Source of the DNA: Oscillospiraceae bacterium
Lineage (GTDB): Bacteria; Bacillota; Clostridia; Oscillospirales; Acutalibacteraceae
Direction of reading: 5' to 3'
Assembly (NCBI GenBank): GCA_015065445.1
Contig: SVQF01000003.1
Location: 1 to 61,453 of the forward strand
Length of the DNA stretch: 61,453 nucleotides
Shown: positions 17,078 to 25,051 of the stretch, piece after piece
How positions within the stretch are numbered: the first letter of the stretch is position 1
Layout: each line of letters starts with the position of its first letter
Notes under the pieces: generated by a model
What the model saw: the letters and a program-made list of their open reading frames with translations, nothing else
Databases searched by the model: none
What the model was told of the DNA's origin: nothing
Position numbers and translations under genes: made by a program

Positions 17078-18557
17078 ATGAAAAGAGCAAGTAAGTTTAT
17101 ATGCATAATGCTTGTGTTTGTAAGTTTAATATGCAGCACAAGCGTTGCGTTTGCAAAGCAAAAGGTTACGCCGGTTATCGTTATGCACGGACTCGGCGGA
17201 AGCGATTTGTTCAACAACGTGAATACTGACGAAAAGTCTATGATTGCCCAGTACGGACTCGATACTTCTGCGATGCTTAGAAATCAGACCATTGTGCAGG
17301 AGGCAATAAAACTTCTTGACAACGGCAGAAAGGTTAACTACACAAAACTTTTTACCGAACTCGGAAAGGTGCTTGGCAGTACGGGATTCAACTGCACCGC
17401 AGACGGCAACGCTCAGAAGGGTCAGGGTATTGACTGCGAGTGGTACGACTCTATTAAAAATCATCCCGAATACGCAGAGCTTCGCAACTTTTCAATCAAC
17501 TCGTTTGCAAAGCAGATTTCGGGAATCATCGGTGCAAAAAACGTTTACGCCTTTAACTACGACTGGCGGCTCGACGTAGCTGAAACTGCTAAAAAGTTGC
17601 GAAAACTTGTTGTTGCAGTCAAAAAGCAGACGGGTGCCGACAAGGTTACTATCGTAGGTATGTCGCTTGGCGGTGCGGTTATAAGTGCATATATGGACGC
17701 ATACAAAACCAAAAACGACGTGGCAAAGTACGTTATTTTAAACGGAGCCCACCTCGGACTCGACGCCACACGGCTTTTCAGACTTGACTTTATACTTGAC
17801 AAAAAGAGCGTTCTTGCCTATCTCAAGCACCTCGAAACCGCTTTTGAGGGCGGTGCGGCACAAAGCAAAATCCGTGCGGTGAGGGCTCTCGGCGACGCAA
17901 GAATAGGAATTGCCGTTGACAAGCTCAACAAAGAAGTATGCAAAAATCCCAAAGTGCGTAAGATGTTTTATCTTAAAGTACTTAAAGTCTGGCTGGCAAA
18001 CTGCCCTTCGCCGTGGGAGTGCATACCGTATAAAGAGTTTGGTGCCTGCGTTAAGCAGATGGAAAAAATCGGTATCCTTAATAAAAAGAGCGGCCTTTAC
18101 AAAAAAAATTGCACGCTACCACAAAATTCAGGGCAGATTTACCTCAAATTTAAAGTGGGTAAAAAAGCACGGCACTGAGGTTATGATTGTTGCGAATTAC
18201 GGCACAAGGGCGTTGCCGCTCACATCAAAAAAGAACAATCAGACCGATATGATTATCGACACAAAGTATGCCTCGGCCGGTGCTACGGTTGCCGCCTTCG
18301 GCAAAAAACTCAAGAAGAACGGCAGGTATGTTTCGCCCGACAAGGTGATTGACGCCTCTACCTGTACGCTGCCCGATAACACCTGGTTCTTCAAAGGGGT
18401 AACGCACGGTATTTTCCGCTATAACACGCAGGCGACAAAACTGCTGTCAAATATGATTGCAGGCAGAGTCAGATGCAACGTCAAGGCGGTTAAAAAGAAG
18501 TACGGCTACTCTCAGTTTATATCGGCAGACAAAAATCAGAAAATTAAAAATGTGTAA
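17078..18557 (+). pseudogene. LCAT-like lipase/acyltransferase, frameshifted at an A8 tract
   Basis: Secreted alpha/beta hydrolase resembling the lecithin:cholesterol acyltransferase/lipase family. A signal peptide (residues 1-26, ending VAFA) is followed by PVIVMHGLGGSD (oxyanion region), the block YAFNYDWRLD, and the nucleophile elbow GMSLGG with Ser196. The first frame stops at 18178, but homologous-looking sequence continues in another frame to 18557, including DNTWFFKGVTHGIF, where the catalytic His would be expected. The frames meet at eight adenines (18101-18108); with seven A the reading would be continuous (LYKK then IARYHK). It may be a real frameshift, a sequencing error, or slippage-dependent expression. 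The start is ATG after AAAGGA. The downstream terminator carries a mobile element insertion. Confidence 0.75.
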
Positions 18558-18561
18558 AGAA

Positions 18562-18585
18562 AAACCCGTTCTTGTGAACGGGTTT
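18562..18585 (+). repeat. left duplicated terminator hairpin (element copy 1)
   Basis: 24 bp hairpin AAACCCGTTC-TTGT-GAACGGGTTT directly downstream of the lipase stop. The identical sequence recurs at 18851-18874 on the other side of the inserted element. This left copy has lost its T-tract because the element starts immediately after the stem. Confidence 0.85.
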
Positions 18586-18850
18586 CAGCGTGTAGACAAA
18601 CCAAATTAACAAGGTCTACACGCTGTCAGACTTTTGAGAAAGGTGCAGAATTTCGTTTTCTTGCGAACTTTGCTGTACGATGGTACCGCTTGTTCGCAAA
18701 AAACGAAAAACGCTAAAAGCCTTGCAAACTCGATGTTTGCAAGGCTTTTCAAATATTCAAGATATTGTTTGCTTTGCGGGCGGATGATATCCGCCCCAAC
18801 AGGCTGATACTATAATTTCAGGCGTGGTTATGCCCTTTGTCGACAGTCTG
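18586..18850 (+). mobile_element. 265 bp non-coding MITE-like element, copy 1
   Basis: Begins CAGCGTGTAGACAAA and ends with the inverted counterpart of CAGACTGTCGACAAA, so imperfect 15 bp terminal inverted repeats match at 12 positions. A nearly identical 271 bp element lies at 27568-27838. Both contain, in order: a 12 bp hairpin at the left end (18586-18597 with 18614-18625); a T/C-rich stem pairing TTTCGTTTT with an A-rich counterpart around GGTACC; a 15 bp hairpin AAAAGCC.../...GGCTTTT (18715-18749); a GGGCGGAT/ATCCGCCC hairpin; and a small GGCGT/ATGCC hairpin. No ORF of note. The flanks are direct duplications of the target hairpin. Origin as a transposed element is inferred from the TIRs, the second copy and the duplications. 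Confidence 0.8.
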
Positions 18851-18874
18851 AAACCCGTTCTTGTGAACGGGTTT
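18851..18874 (+). repeat. right duplicated terminator hairpin (element copy 1), retains T-rich tail
   Basis: Identical to 18562-18585 and followed by TGTCTT. It is the original 3' side of the lipase terminator. It also lies at the end of the converging minus-strand PHP gene. Confidence 0.85.
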
Positions 18875-18878
18875 TGTC

Positions 18879-19547
18879 TTAATCATATGTTTTTATCAGC
18901 TCAAAGTCCTGCAATTTGAGGATTTCAACAAGGTCGTTGTTGTCGGCAATTCTGCGGTTTGTGATTATGCCGCCACGTGCGAGCTGCTGCTTTTCGTGAA
19001 AGTCAGAACCCGACACCATAAGTTTGCCCGTTTTTTCTGCCCAGTGCAACGCCTTGTCGTTTGTCTTTTTGTCGCACTTGCCGTTGTACACTTCAATGCC
19101 GTCAATGTATTTGGGATTGCAGCGAAGAATATACGGCCGAAACGGGTGTGCCTGAAACACGAGATAGCCCTCTTTGTGCATCATTTCGTACACGGATTTT
19201 TCCCATTTTGCAAGCAGGTTGCCCTGTTTTCTGAGCCAGTCGGGGTCAACGCCGTAAATCAGATAGTCCGCACCTGTGGCGTAGTGCCGCAGCTCCATTC
19301 CGAAAAAGACAGAAAAATCGTCTGTTTCGTACTTTTTGAGTTCTTCGTAAGACGAAATGTAAAAGTCAACAAGCCGCTGGGGTTTGTAATAACTGTTAAG
19401 TCCGAAGGTAAGCGGGGAGTAGTGTTCGGTTACCACAAGTCCCGAATAGCCTTTTTCACGGTACATTTCTACAATGTCCTTCGGCTCCGTTTTTCCGCAC
19501 TGGCTCACCATTTTTGTGTGGCAGTGCATTTCGTACTTGTATTTCAT
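18879..19547 (-). CDS. PHP-domain metal-dependent phosphoesterase
   Basis: 222 residues of the polymerase and histidinol phosphatase (PHP) superfamily. Metal-binding motifs are the N-terminal YEMHCHT (residues 4-10), VTEHYSP (about 39-45), FQAHPFRP (about 155-162) and SGSDFHE (about 199-205), which cover the usual PHP histidine/aspartate set. PHP phosphatases of this size hydrolyse small phosphate monoesters in the cytoplasm. It is the last gene of the nadB-nadC-iolB operon, overlapping iolB at its start. It lacks the HCHxLPGxDDG signature of CpsB-type capsule phosphatases, so I do not assign it to the capsule system. Substrate unknown. Confidence 0.82.
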   Translation of the reverse strand: MKYKYEMHCHTKMVSQCGKTEPKDIVEMYREKGYSGLVVTEHYSPLTFGLNSYYKPQRLVDFYISSYEELKKYETDDFSVFFGMELRHYATGADYLIYGVDPDWLRKQGNLLAKWEKSVYEMMHKEGYLVFQAHPFRPYILRCNPKYIDGIEVYNGKCDKKTNDKALHWAEKTGKLMVSGSDFHEKQQLARGGIITNRRIADNNDLVEILKLQDFELIKTYD

Positions 19548-20320
19548 TATTCAGCGTCCAGTATCCACTCGTGGTCCGGGTCGTTGATTCTTGTCTTCTC
19601 CCATGGGTCGCCGTCAAGATGACGTATAAGCCACACATAGTACATTTCGTACATCGGGGCAGTTACCTGCTGATGTGCGTTGCCGCCTCTTATGCAAAGG
19701 CAGGTGCCGTTTTCTGTTTTGTAAGGCGTGTCGCCCTCAAAACCTGCACCGAATCCCTGCGAAGGGTTAAACTGATAGTAGTACAGTTCAGGCTGCGGAT
19801 GATGATGCGGCGGGTAAGACGACCAGCGTCCCTGCTGATTGAAAACTTCGCCCATAACCATATTTGAATACGGAGCGTTTTCAAGGTCAAACATTGTTGA
19901 CACAATGCGGTAACCCGTGCCGTCCCACTGACCTTTGCCAAAGTGCTGGTAAAGGCAGTTGTCGGGATTGTAGAACTGCGGCTCCCACGTTTTTTCGTTA
20001 TCTGTCATCTGCACAAGAACTTCACTGTCCTCAAGTGCGGTAACCGTACCGACTGTGCCGTGCGAAAAATGCACTGCGTAAGGAGTTTTCTGAAACGGGT
20101 TTTCACGCTCGCAGGTTTCGTTAATTGCGTTGCCGATTTTAAAATTAACCTTGCCCGAAAGCAGCAGAATTGCCGTTTCGTTTTCGCTTTCGTTAATTTC
20201 GAGCACTTCGCCCTTCTTCATTCTTTTAACGTAAATATCCATAAGCATATCGGAATTTACGCCGTTCATTTCGCAAAGAACTTTTTTGCCGTTTTCGTCA
20301 TATTCAGGTCTGTATAACAT
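19547..20320 (-). CDS. 5-deoxy-glucuronate isomerase family protein (IolB-like)
   Basis: 257 residues of the bicupin KduI/IolB family; IolB isomerises 5-deoxy-D-glucuronate in myo-inositol breakdown. The metal-binding core SYPPHHHPQPELYYYQF (about residues 163-179) and the later CLCIRGGNAHQQVTAPMYEMYYVWLIRHL block with His are intact. The start is the ATG 7 nt after AAAGGAG. No other inositol genes (iolA, C, D, E, G) are nearby; instead the gene sits 13 bp after nadC and overlaps a PHP phosphatase. The true substrate in this setting may differ from that of classical IolB. Confidence 0.82.
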   Translation of the reverse strand: MLYRPEYDENGKKVLCEMNGVNSDMLMDIYVKRMKKGEVLEINESENETAILLLSGKVNFKIGNAINETCERENPFQKTPYAVHFSHGTVGTVTALEDSEVLVQMTDNEKTWEPQFYNPDNCLYQHFGKGQWDGTGYRIVSTMFDLENAPYSNMVMGEVFNQQGRWSSYPPHHHPQPELYYYQFNPSQGFGAGFEGDTPYKTENGTCLCIRGGNAHQQVTAPMYEMYYVWLIRHLDGDPWEKTRINDPDHEWILDAE

Positions 20321-20333
20321 ACTGATACTCCTT

Positions 20334-21173
20334 TTAATCAATTGGTTTAAGGTTTTTAAGGCTTACATCCATAATCGGTGCCGAGTGTGTAAGAGCTCCG
20401 CAGGACACAAAGTCAACGCCGATTTCGGCGATTTCTTTCAGACGCTCTTTTGTAACGTTGCCGCTGCATTCGGTCTGAGCCCTGCCGTCAATCATCTGCA
20501 CCGCCTTTTTCATCGTGGCGTTGTCCATATTGTCAAGCATTATGATGTCGGCACCTGCGTCGATTGCCTCCTGCACCTGCTCAAGAGTTTCGGTCTCGAT
20601 TTCAATTTTTCTGACAAACGGAGCGTATTCCTTTGCCATCTGAATTGCCTTTGTAACCGAGCCTGCCGCACCGATGTGGTTGTCTTTCAGCAGTACGCCG
20701 TCCGAAAGATTGTAGCGGTGGTTTGTCGCCCCTCCAACCTTTACTGCGTGTTTTTCAAACGGACGCATATTCGGCGTGGTCTTGCGAGTGTCGAGCAAAA
20801 CGGTTTTGTAACCTTCGAGCTCGTTTACGTACTCCCTTGTCATTGTGGCAATTCCGCTCATACGCTGAAGGTAGTTGAGTGCGGTTCTTTCGCCGCTCAG
20901 CAGTGCCTTTACGTCGCCGAAAATTACGCCAATTAAGTCGCCTTTTTTTACCTCGTCGCCGTCCTTGAAGTTAGCCTTAAAACGAGAGTTTTCGTCAAGT
21001 ATTTTAAACGTTCTTTCAAACACGTCAAGTCCGCAGATAATACCGTCGCCCTTGCAGATGAGGTCTGCTCTGCCATTTTTGCTTTCGGGCATAACGGCGT
21101 TGGTAGAAACGTCCTCAGACGTAATATCTTCTTTTAAAGTGTTGATAATGTAATCGTCAACATTAATCTTCAT
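20334..21173 (-). CDS. nadC: nicotinate-nucleotide pyrophosphorylase (quinolinate phosphoribosyltransferase)
   Basis: Converts quinolinate and PRPP to nicotinate mononucleotide in de novo NAD synthesis. 280 residues, normal length. Visible family blocks: GDVKALLSGERTALNYLQRMSGIAT, LLDTRKTTPNMRPFEKHAVKVGGATNHRYNLSDGVLLKDNHI, IEIETETLEQ, IMLDNMD and the C-terminal VDFVSCGALTHSAPIMDVSL. The start ATG lies inside the end of nadB (11 bp overlap) after a GGTG site. The partner quinolinate synthase gene nadA, usually adjacent, is absent from the operon. Confidence 0.94.
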   Translation of the reverse strand: MKINVDDYIINTLKEDITSEDVSTNAVMPESKNGRADLICKGDGIICGLDVFERTFKILDENSRFKANFKDGDEVKKGDLIGVIFGDVKALLSGERTALNYLQRMSGIATMTREYVNELEGYKTVLLDTRKTTPNMRPFEKHAVKVGGATNHRYNLSDGVLLKDNHIGAAGSVTKAIQMAKEYAPFVRKIEIETETLEQVQEAIDAGADIIMLDNMDNATMKKAVQMIDGRAQTECSGNVTKERLKEIAEIGVDFVSCGALTHSAPIMDVSLKNLKPID

Positions 21174-22488
21174 TGTCACACCATTTATCATAGAAATCCT
21201 CATCCTTTCGCTTGATTTCGTCCATAATGAGCTGCCTGAACTGTCGCTGAATTTCTGCCTTGTCGGGATACGCCTTCAGGTCAACGTCGGGGAAATTGTC
21301 GCTCTTTTTTGTTTTGTCGGACACCATAAGGTCAGCCGCACGCTTTGCAAAAACAAGGCTTTCAAGCAGGCTGTTTGAGGCAAGACGGTTTTTGCCGTGT
21401 ACGCCGTTGCAGGCGGTTTCGCCCACAGCCCACAGGTGTTTCATCGAGGTGGCACCGTTTATGTCGGTCTTGACGCCGCCCATCATATAATGCTGTGCAG
21501 GAGTTACGGGTACCATATCTTTTGTAAGGTCGTAGCCCTCTTCCTTGCACGCCTCAAATATATTCGGAAAACGCTCTGCCGCCTCTTCGCTCGTCATAGT
21601 GGGCAACGTGATATAAACGTGGTCTGTGCCGAACTTACGCATTTCGTCAACAATAGCGTTTGTAACCACGTCACGTGGCTGAAGTTCGTCGGTAAACCGC
21701 TCGCCGTTTTCGTTAAGAAGTATCGCACCTTCACCACGCACGCTTTCGCTGATAAGAAAGCGTCTGCCTTTTTTCTTTGAATAAAGGGTGGTGGGGTGAA
21801 TCTGTATGTAGTTCATATCCTGCAGTTCAACGCCGTGCTTCAGGCTGAGTGCAAAAGCGTCGCCCGTAATATGCGGAAAGTTTGTTGAGTTCAGAAACAG
21901 TCCGCCTATGCCGCCAGTAGCAAGCACAATATCGTCGGCAATTATGGCACCCATTTCGCCGTACTCGTCCTCGCAGACAATACCGTAGCACTCGTTGTCA
22001 CGCTCAATAAAATCAATCATCGTTGTTTGCGTAACAAAGGTGATGTTAGGGCGTTTTCTTGCGATTGAAAGCAGGGTGTCGGTAATCTGCTTGCCCGTTT
22101 CGTCCTTGTAGTGAAGAATACGGTTCTGACGGTGAGCTCCCTCACGTGTGTAGTCGAACTCGCCGCCGTCCTCGGTGTCAAACTTAACGCCAAGTGATAC
22201 AAGCGTGCCTATAATATCGGGTGATGACTCAATCATAACCCTTACTGCGTCGGGGTTGTTTTCGTAGTGGCCTGCCTTCATTGTGTCCTCAAAATAGCAT
22301 TTGAAGTCGTCAATGTTTTTAAGCACGCACACGCCGCCCTGTGCAAGATACGAGTCAGCGTCCTTCAGGTTTTCTTTTGTTATTATAAGTATCTCTTTGT
22401 CGTCAGGCAGGCACAGTGCCGTAAAAAGCCCTGCAACGCCCGAACCTACAATAACAATCTGCGTTTTGATGTAGTTTTCCTTTTTCAT
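21163..22488 (-). CDS. nadB: L-aspartate oxidase
   Basis: FAD flavoprotein oxidising L-aspartate to iminoaspartate, the first step of de novo NAD synthesis. 441 residues, shorter than the roughly 530-residue E. coli protein because the C-terminal helical part is reduced. N-terminal dinucleotide fold IVIVGSGVAGLFTALCL, then the flavin-contact block YLAQGGVCV, IVLATGGIGGLF, and the C-terminal MMGGVKTDINGATSMKHLWAVGETACNGVHGKNRLASNSLLE typical of NadB/SdhA-like oxidases. First gene of nadB-nadC-iolB-PHP. A promoter and a palindromic candidate operator lie directly upstream. The ribosome site is weak. Confidence 0.93.
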   Translation of the reverse strand: MKKENYIKTQIVIVGSGVAGLFTALCLPDDKEILIITKENLKDADSYLAQGGVCVLKNIDDFKCYFEDTMKAGHYENNPDAVRVMIESSPDIIGTLVSLGVKFDTEDGGEFDYTREGAHRQNRILHYKDETGKQITDTLLSIARKRPNITFVTQTTMIDFIERDNECYGIVCEDEYGEMGAIIADDIVLATGGIGGLFLNSTNFPHITGDAFALSLKHGVELQDMNYIQIHPTTLYSKKKGRRFLISESVRGEGAILLNENGERFTDELQPRDVVTNAIVDEMRKFGTDHVYITLPTMTSEEAAERFPNIFEACKEEGYDLTKDMVPVTPAQHYMMGGVKTDINGATSMKHLWAVGETACNGVHGKNRLASNSLLESLVFAKRAADLMVSDKTKKSDNFPDVDLKAYPDKAEIQRQFRQLIMDEIKRKDEDFYDKWCDNED

Positions 22489-22503
22489 ACTTGTGTACCG
22501 TTT

Positions 22504-22544
22504 TAGTGTCTGTAAGTATATTATTTTTAATTATACTTACACTA
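22504..22544. promoter_or_regulatory. palindromic candidate operator of the nad operon
   Basis: TAAGTATA and its inverse TATACTTA form the core of an inverted repeat extended outside by TAGTGT and ACACTA. It lies immediately downstream of the -10 box and ahead of nadB, the expected place for a repressor of NAD synthesis. The binding protein is not in the window, and I do not assign it to NiaR or another family. Confidence 0.6.
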
Positions 22545-22572
22545 ATATATAAAAAAATCCCTCTAAAGTCAA
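22544..22572 (-). promoter_or_regulatory. sigma-A promoter of nadB-nadC-iolB-PHP
   Basis: On the minus strand TTGACT (22567-22572), 17 bp spacer, TATATT (22544-22549). The operator palindrome begins at the -10 box. Confidence 0.7.
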
Positions 22573-22812
22573 TACTTTAGGCATTTTTTGGTGCCTCTTT
22601 TAAAAGACTGTTAAAAAACACAAAAGTGTCCTGAAAGTATTGACAAATTTGTAATAATATGTTACCTTTTTGTTGCCAATAAAAACGCCAATATTTTGTA
22701 GTTTTTTCAACAAAAATTAAAATTACGCAATATATTGTATGTATTTGCCAAAAAATGCAGATATTTTGTTGTGTGAGTAAGTTACATTTTGGATAAAATA
22801 AATAGTGTTTTG
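22573..22812. other. AT-rich intergenic stretch between nadB and murA promoters
   Basis: No coding potential seen on either strand. It holds a weak GGCA/TGCC hairpin with T-rich flank (around 22580-22602) and otherwise A/T runs. Nothing else is recognised. Confidence 0.5.
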
Positions 22813-22841
22813 TTCAAATTGCGTGTATTGTTTGGTATAAT
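22813..22841 (+). promoter_or_regulatory. probable promoter of murA
   Basis: TTCAAA (22813-22818), 17 bp spacer, perfect TATAAT (22836-22841). The leader to the GTG start is about 70 nt. Confidence 0.5.
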
Positions 22842-22918
22842 ACTTAATATATTTAAAATTTAATTTGATTTTACTTATTGATATTATATAAGAATCCCGA
22901 AAATCAGGGGGCATTAAA

Positions 22919-24205
22919 GTGGAAAATTTTGTTATCGGCGGCGGCCACGAGCTGTTTGGCGAAGTTAATATAAGCGGTGCAAAAAACGCAGCAGTTGCAA
23001 TTATCCCTGCAGCCATTCTTGCAGGCGACGTTGTAAGAATTGAAAACATACCGCAAATAAGCGACGTTCAGCTTATCATCGAAATTCTCGACAGTATGGG
23101 TGCCGAGATTAAACTTATCAACAAAAATACTATTGAAATAAATTCGGCTAATCTCAGTTATCAGAGCGTACCTTATGAACTTACTTCTCACTTCAGAGCA
23201 AGTTATTATCTTATAGGTGCAATGCTCGGCAGATTCAAGAAGGCAAGGGTTGCAATGCCGGGCGGATGTAACTTCGGCGTTCGTCCCATTGACCTTCATA
23301 TCAAGGGATTTGAGATGCTTGGTGCCGATGTGGATATTATTGACGGTATGGTTTGTGCCCAGGCGGACAAACTCGTAGGTGCGTCAATCTATATGGATAA
23401 CGTATCCGTCGGTGCAACTATTAACGTTATGCTTGCGGCAGTTCTCGCAAGAGGACTTACCGTTATTGAAAACGCAGCCAAAGAGCCGCATATCGTTGAC
23501 CTTGCAAACTTCCTTAACTCAATGGGTGCGGATGTAAGAGGCGCAGGTACAGACGTTATTAAAATCCGTGGCGTTGAAAAAATGCACGGCTGCACTTACT
23601 CAATCATCCCCGACCAGATTGAAGCGGGAACTTATATGGTTGCTGCAGCAGCCTGCGGCGGCGATGTGCTTATTAAAAACGTAATTCCAAAGCACCTTGA
23701 GTCCATCAGTGCAAAACTTGAGGAGGCAGGTGCCGAGATTATAGAATACGACGACGCTGTTCGTGTAACCCGCTTTAAAAAGCTAACAAAGTGCAACGTT
23801 AAAACAATGCCTCACCCGGGCTTCCCAACGGATATGCAGCCGCAGATGGCAGTTCTTCTTGCTATTGCAAACGGCACAAGTATTTTGTCCGAAAGCGTGT
23901 GGGACAACCGTTTTCAGTACGTGGGTCAGCTACTCAGAATGGGTGCAAATATTCAGGTTGACGGCAAGATTGCCGTAATAGAGGGCGTTGACAGACTCAC
24001 GGGCGTTAACGTAAAAGCAACTGACCTTCGTGCAGGCGCCGCAATGATTATTGCAGGTATGGTTGCAGAAGGTACAACAACTGTTGAAAACATCAATTAT
24101 ATCGACAGAGGATACGAGGACGTTGTTGCAAAATTTTCCTCGCTCGGTGCGGATATAAAGCGTGTTAAAGTACAGGAAAAGAATGCTGCAAAGTCAGCAG
24201 GATAA
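22919..24205 (+). CDS. murA: UDP-N-acetylglucosamine 1-carboxyvinyltransferase
   Basis: First committed step of peptidoglycan synthesis: transfer of enolpyruvate from PEP to UDP-GlcNAc, in the cytoplasm. 428 residues, normal length. The N-terminal GEVNISGAKNAAVAIIPA contains the Lys-Asn pair, and MPGGCNFGVRPIDLHIKGFEMLGA (about residues 110-133) has the PEP-binding Cys that is the fosfomycin target. Later blocks PHPGFPTDMQPQMAVLLA and the C-terminal DLRAGAAMIIAGMVAEGTT are also present. The start is GTG behind CAGGGGGC; no ATG is suitably placed. Firmicutes often carry two murA copies; which one this is cannot be said. Confidence 0.95.
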   Translation: MENFVIGGGHELFGEVNISGAKNAAVAIIPAAILAGDVVRIENIPQISDVQLIIEILDSMGAEIKLINKNTIEINSANLSYQSVPYELTSHFRASYYLIGAMLGRFKKARVAMPGGCNFGVRPIDLHIKGFEMLGADVDIIDGMVCAQADKLVGASIYMDNVSVGATINVMLAAVLARGLTVIENAAKEPHIVDLANFLNSMGADVRGAGTDVIKIRGVEKMHGCTYSIIPDQIEAGTYMVAAAACGGDVLIKNVIPKHLESISAKLEEAGAEIIEYDDAVRVTRFKKLTKCNVKTMPHPGFPTDMQPQMAVLLAIANGTSILSESVWDNRFQYVGQLLRMGANIQVDGKIAVIEGVDRLTGVNVKATDLRAGAAMIIAGMVAEGTTTVENINYIDRGYEDVVAKFSSLGADIKRVKVQEKNAAKSAG

Positions 24206-24214
24206 AGAATACGG

Positions 24215-24241
24215 GGAGCGATGACGGCATCGCTCCTTTAA
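24215..24241 (+). terminator. intrinsic terminator of murA
   Basis: GGAGCGATG/CATCGCTCC stem, ACGG loop, then TTTAATAAA. The T-tract is short. Confidence 0.7.
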
Positions 24242-24262
24242 TAAATTATACAGGGTGGAACT

Positions 24263-25051
24263 ATGCCAAAAGTGTGTCAGCTGTTTTCGGGCAGCAGCGG
24301 CAATTCAATATTTGTGTCGGACGGCAGAACAAAGCTGCTTGTTGATGCGGGCGTGAGTGCCAAACGCATTGAACAGGCACTTTCAGACATCGGCGAAAGT
24401 GCCGATGAACTCTCGGCTGTTCTTATTACTCACGAACACAGCGACCATATAAAAGGTCTGCGTGTGCTTGCGTCAAAACACAAAATACCCGTTTTTGCAC
24501 ACGGGCGTGTACTTGCGAGCCTAAAGCAGAGCGGCGACGTTACCGACAGTATGCAGGCTTTTGAAACGGGCGACAATGCCGAATTCGGCGGCGTTGAAAT
24601 TGTGCCGTTTGAAAACAGTCACGACAGCGTGGCGTGCCTTGGTTACAGGCTTAATATGTGCGGCGACAGGAGTATATCGGTCTGCACGGACACGGGGTAC
24701 ATAACGGACGACGCAAAAGAAAAAATTGCAGGCAGCGACCTCGTTTTTCTTGAGTCGAATCACGAGATTACTATGCTTCAGAACGGGCCGTATCCGTACA
24801 ACCTCAAACTCCGCATTCTCTCTGAGCGTGGGCATCTTTCAAATGCGGCGTGCAGCGAGTTTGCCGCAGAACTTATGAAAAGCGGCACAACAAGGATAGT
24901 GCTGTCGCACCTGTCACGTGACAATAATCACCCCGAAATCGCCCGCCAGACAACTCTTGCGGCACTCACAGGTGCAGGGTTTGTGGAGGAACACGATTTT
25001 CGTCTGCGTGTGTCCGCACCCGAAAACGACGGAAGGGCTATTATATTATGA
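24263..25051 (+). CDS. metallo-beta-lactamase-fold hydrolase, WalJ/YycJ-like
   Basis: 262 residues. The metal-binding motif LITHEHSDHIKGL (about residues 55-67) is complete. A conserved beginning QLFSGSSGNSIFV and the later block FLESNHEITMLQNGPYPYNLKLRILSERGHLSN (about 154-186) with a second His match the YycJ/WalJ group, linked in Bacillus to cell-wall and DNA metabolism. In Firmicutes walJ usually follows walRKHI and precedes rlmH; here it is followed by rlmH with a 4 bp overlap, but murA rather than the two-component genes lies upstream. Cytoplasmic, with no signal peptide. Confidence 0.87.
   Translation: MPKVCQLFSGSSGNSIFVSDGRTKLLVDAGVSAKRIEQALSDIGESADELSAVLITHEHSDHIKGLRVLASKHKIPVFAHGRVLASLKQSGDVTDSMQAFETGDNAEFGGVEIVPFENSHDSVACLGYRLNMCGDRSISVCTDTGYITDDAKEKIAGSDLVFLESNHEITMLQNGPYPYNLKLRILSERGHLSNAACSEFAAELMKSGTTRIVLSHLSRDNNHPEIARQTTLAALTGAGFVEEHDFRLRVSAPENDGRAIIL

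Noticed and set aside
18586-18850. The repeated element as a group II intron, an IS200/IS605-type palindromic element or an HNH-associated RNA.
   Set aside because: No intron domain V signature, no ORF, and IS200/IS605-type elements do not make target duplications, whereas both copies here have clear 23-24 bp duplications and terminal inverted repeats.
18879-19547. PHP protein as the CpsB/YwqE-type tyrosine phosphatase missing from the capsule operon.
   Set aside because: It lacks the HCHxLPGxDDG start of CpsB proteins and belongs to the nad operon.
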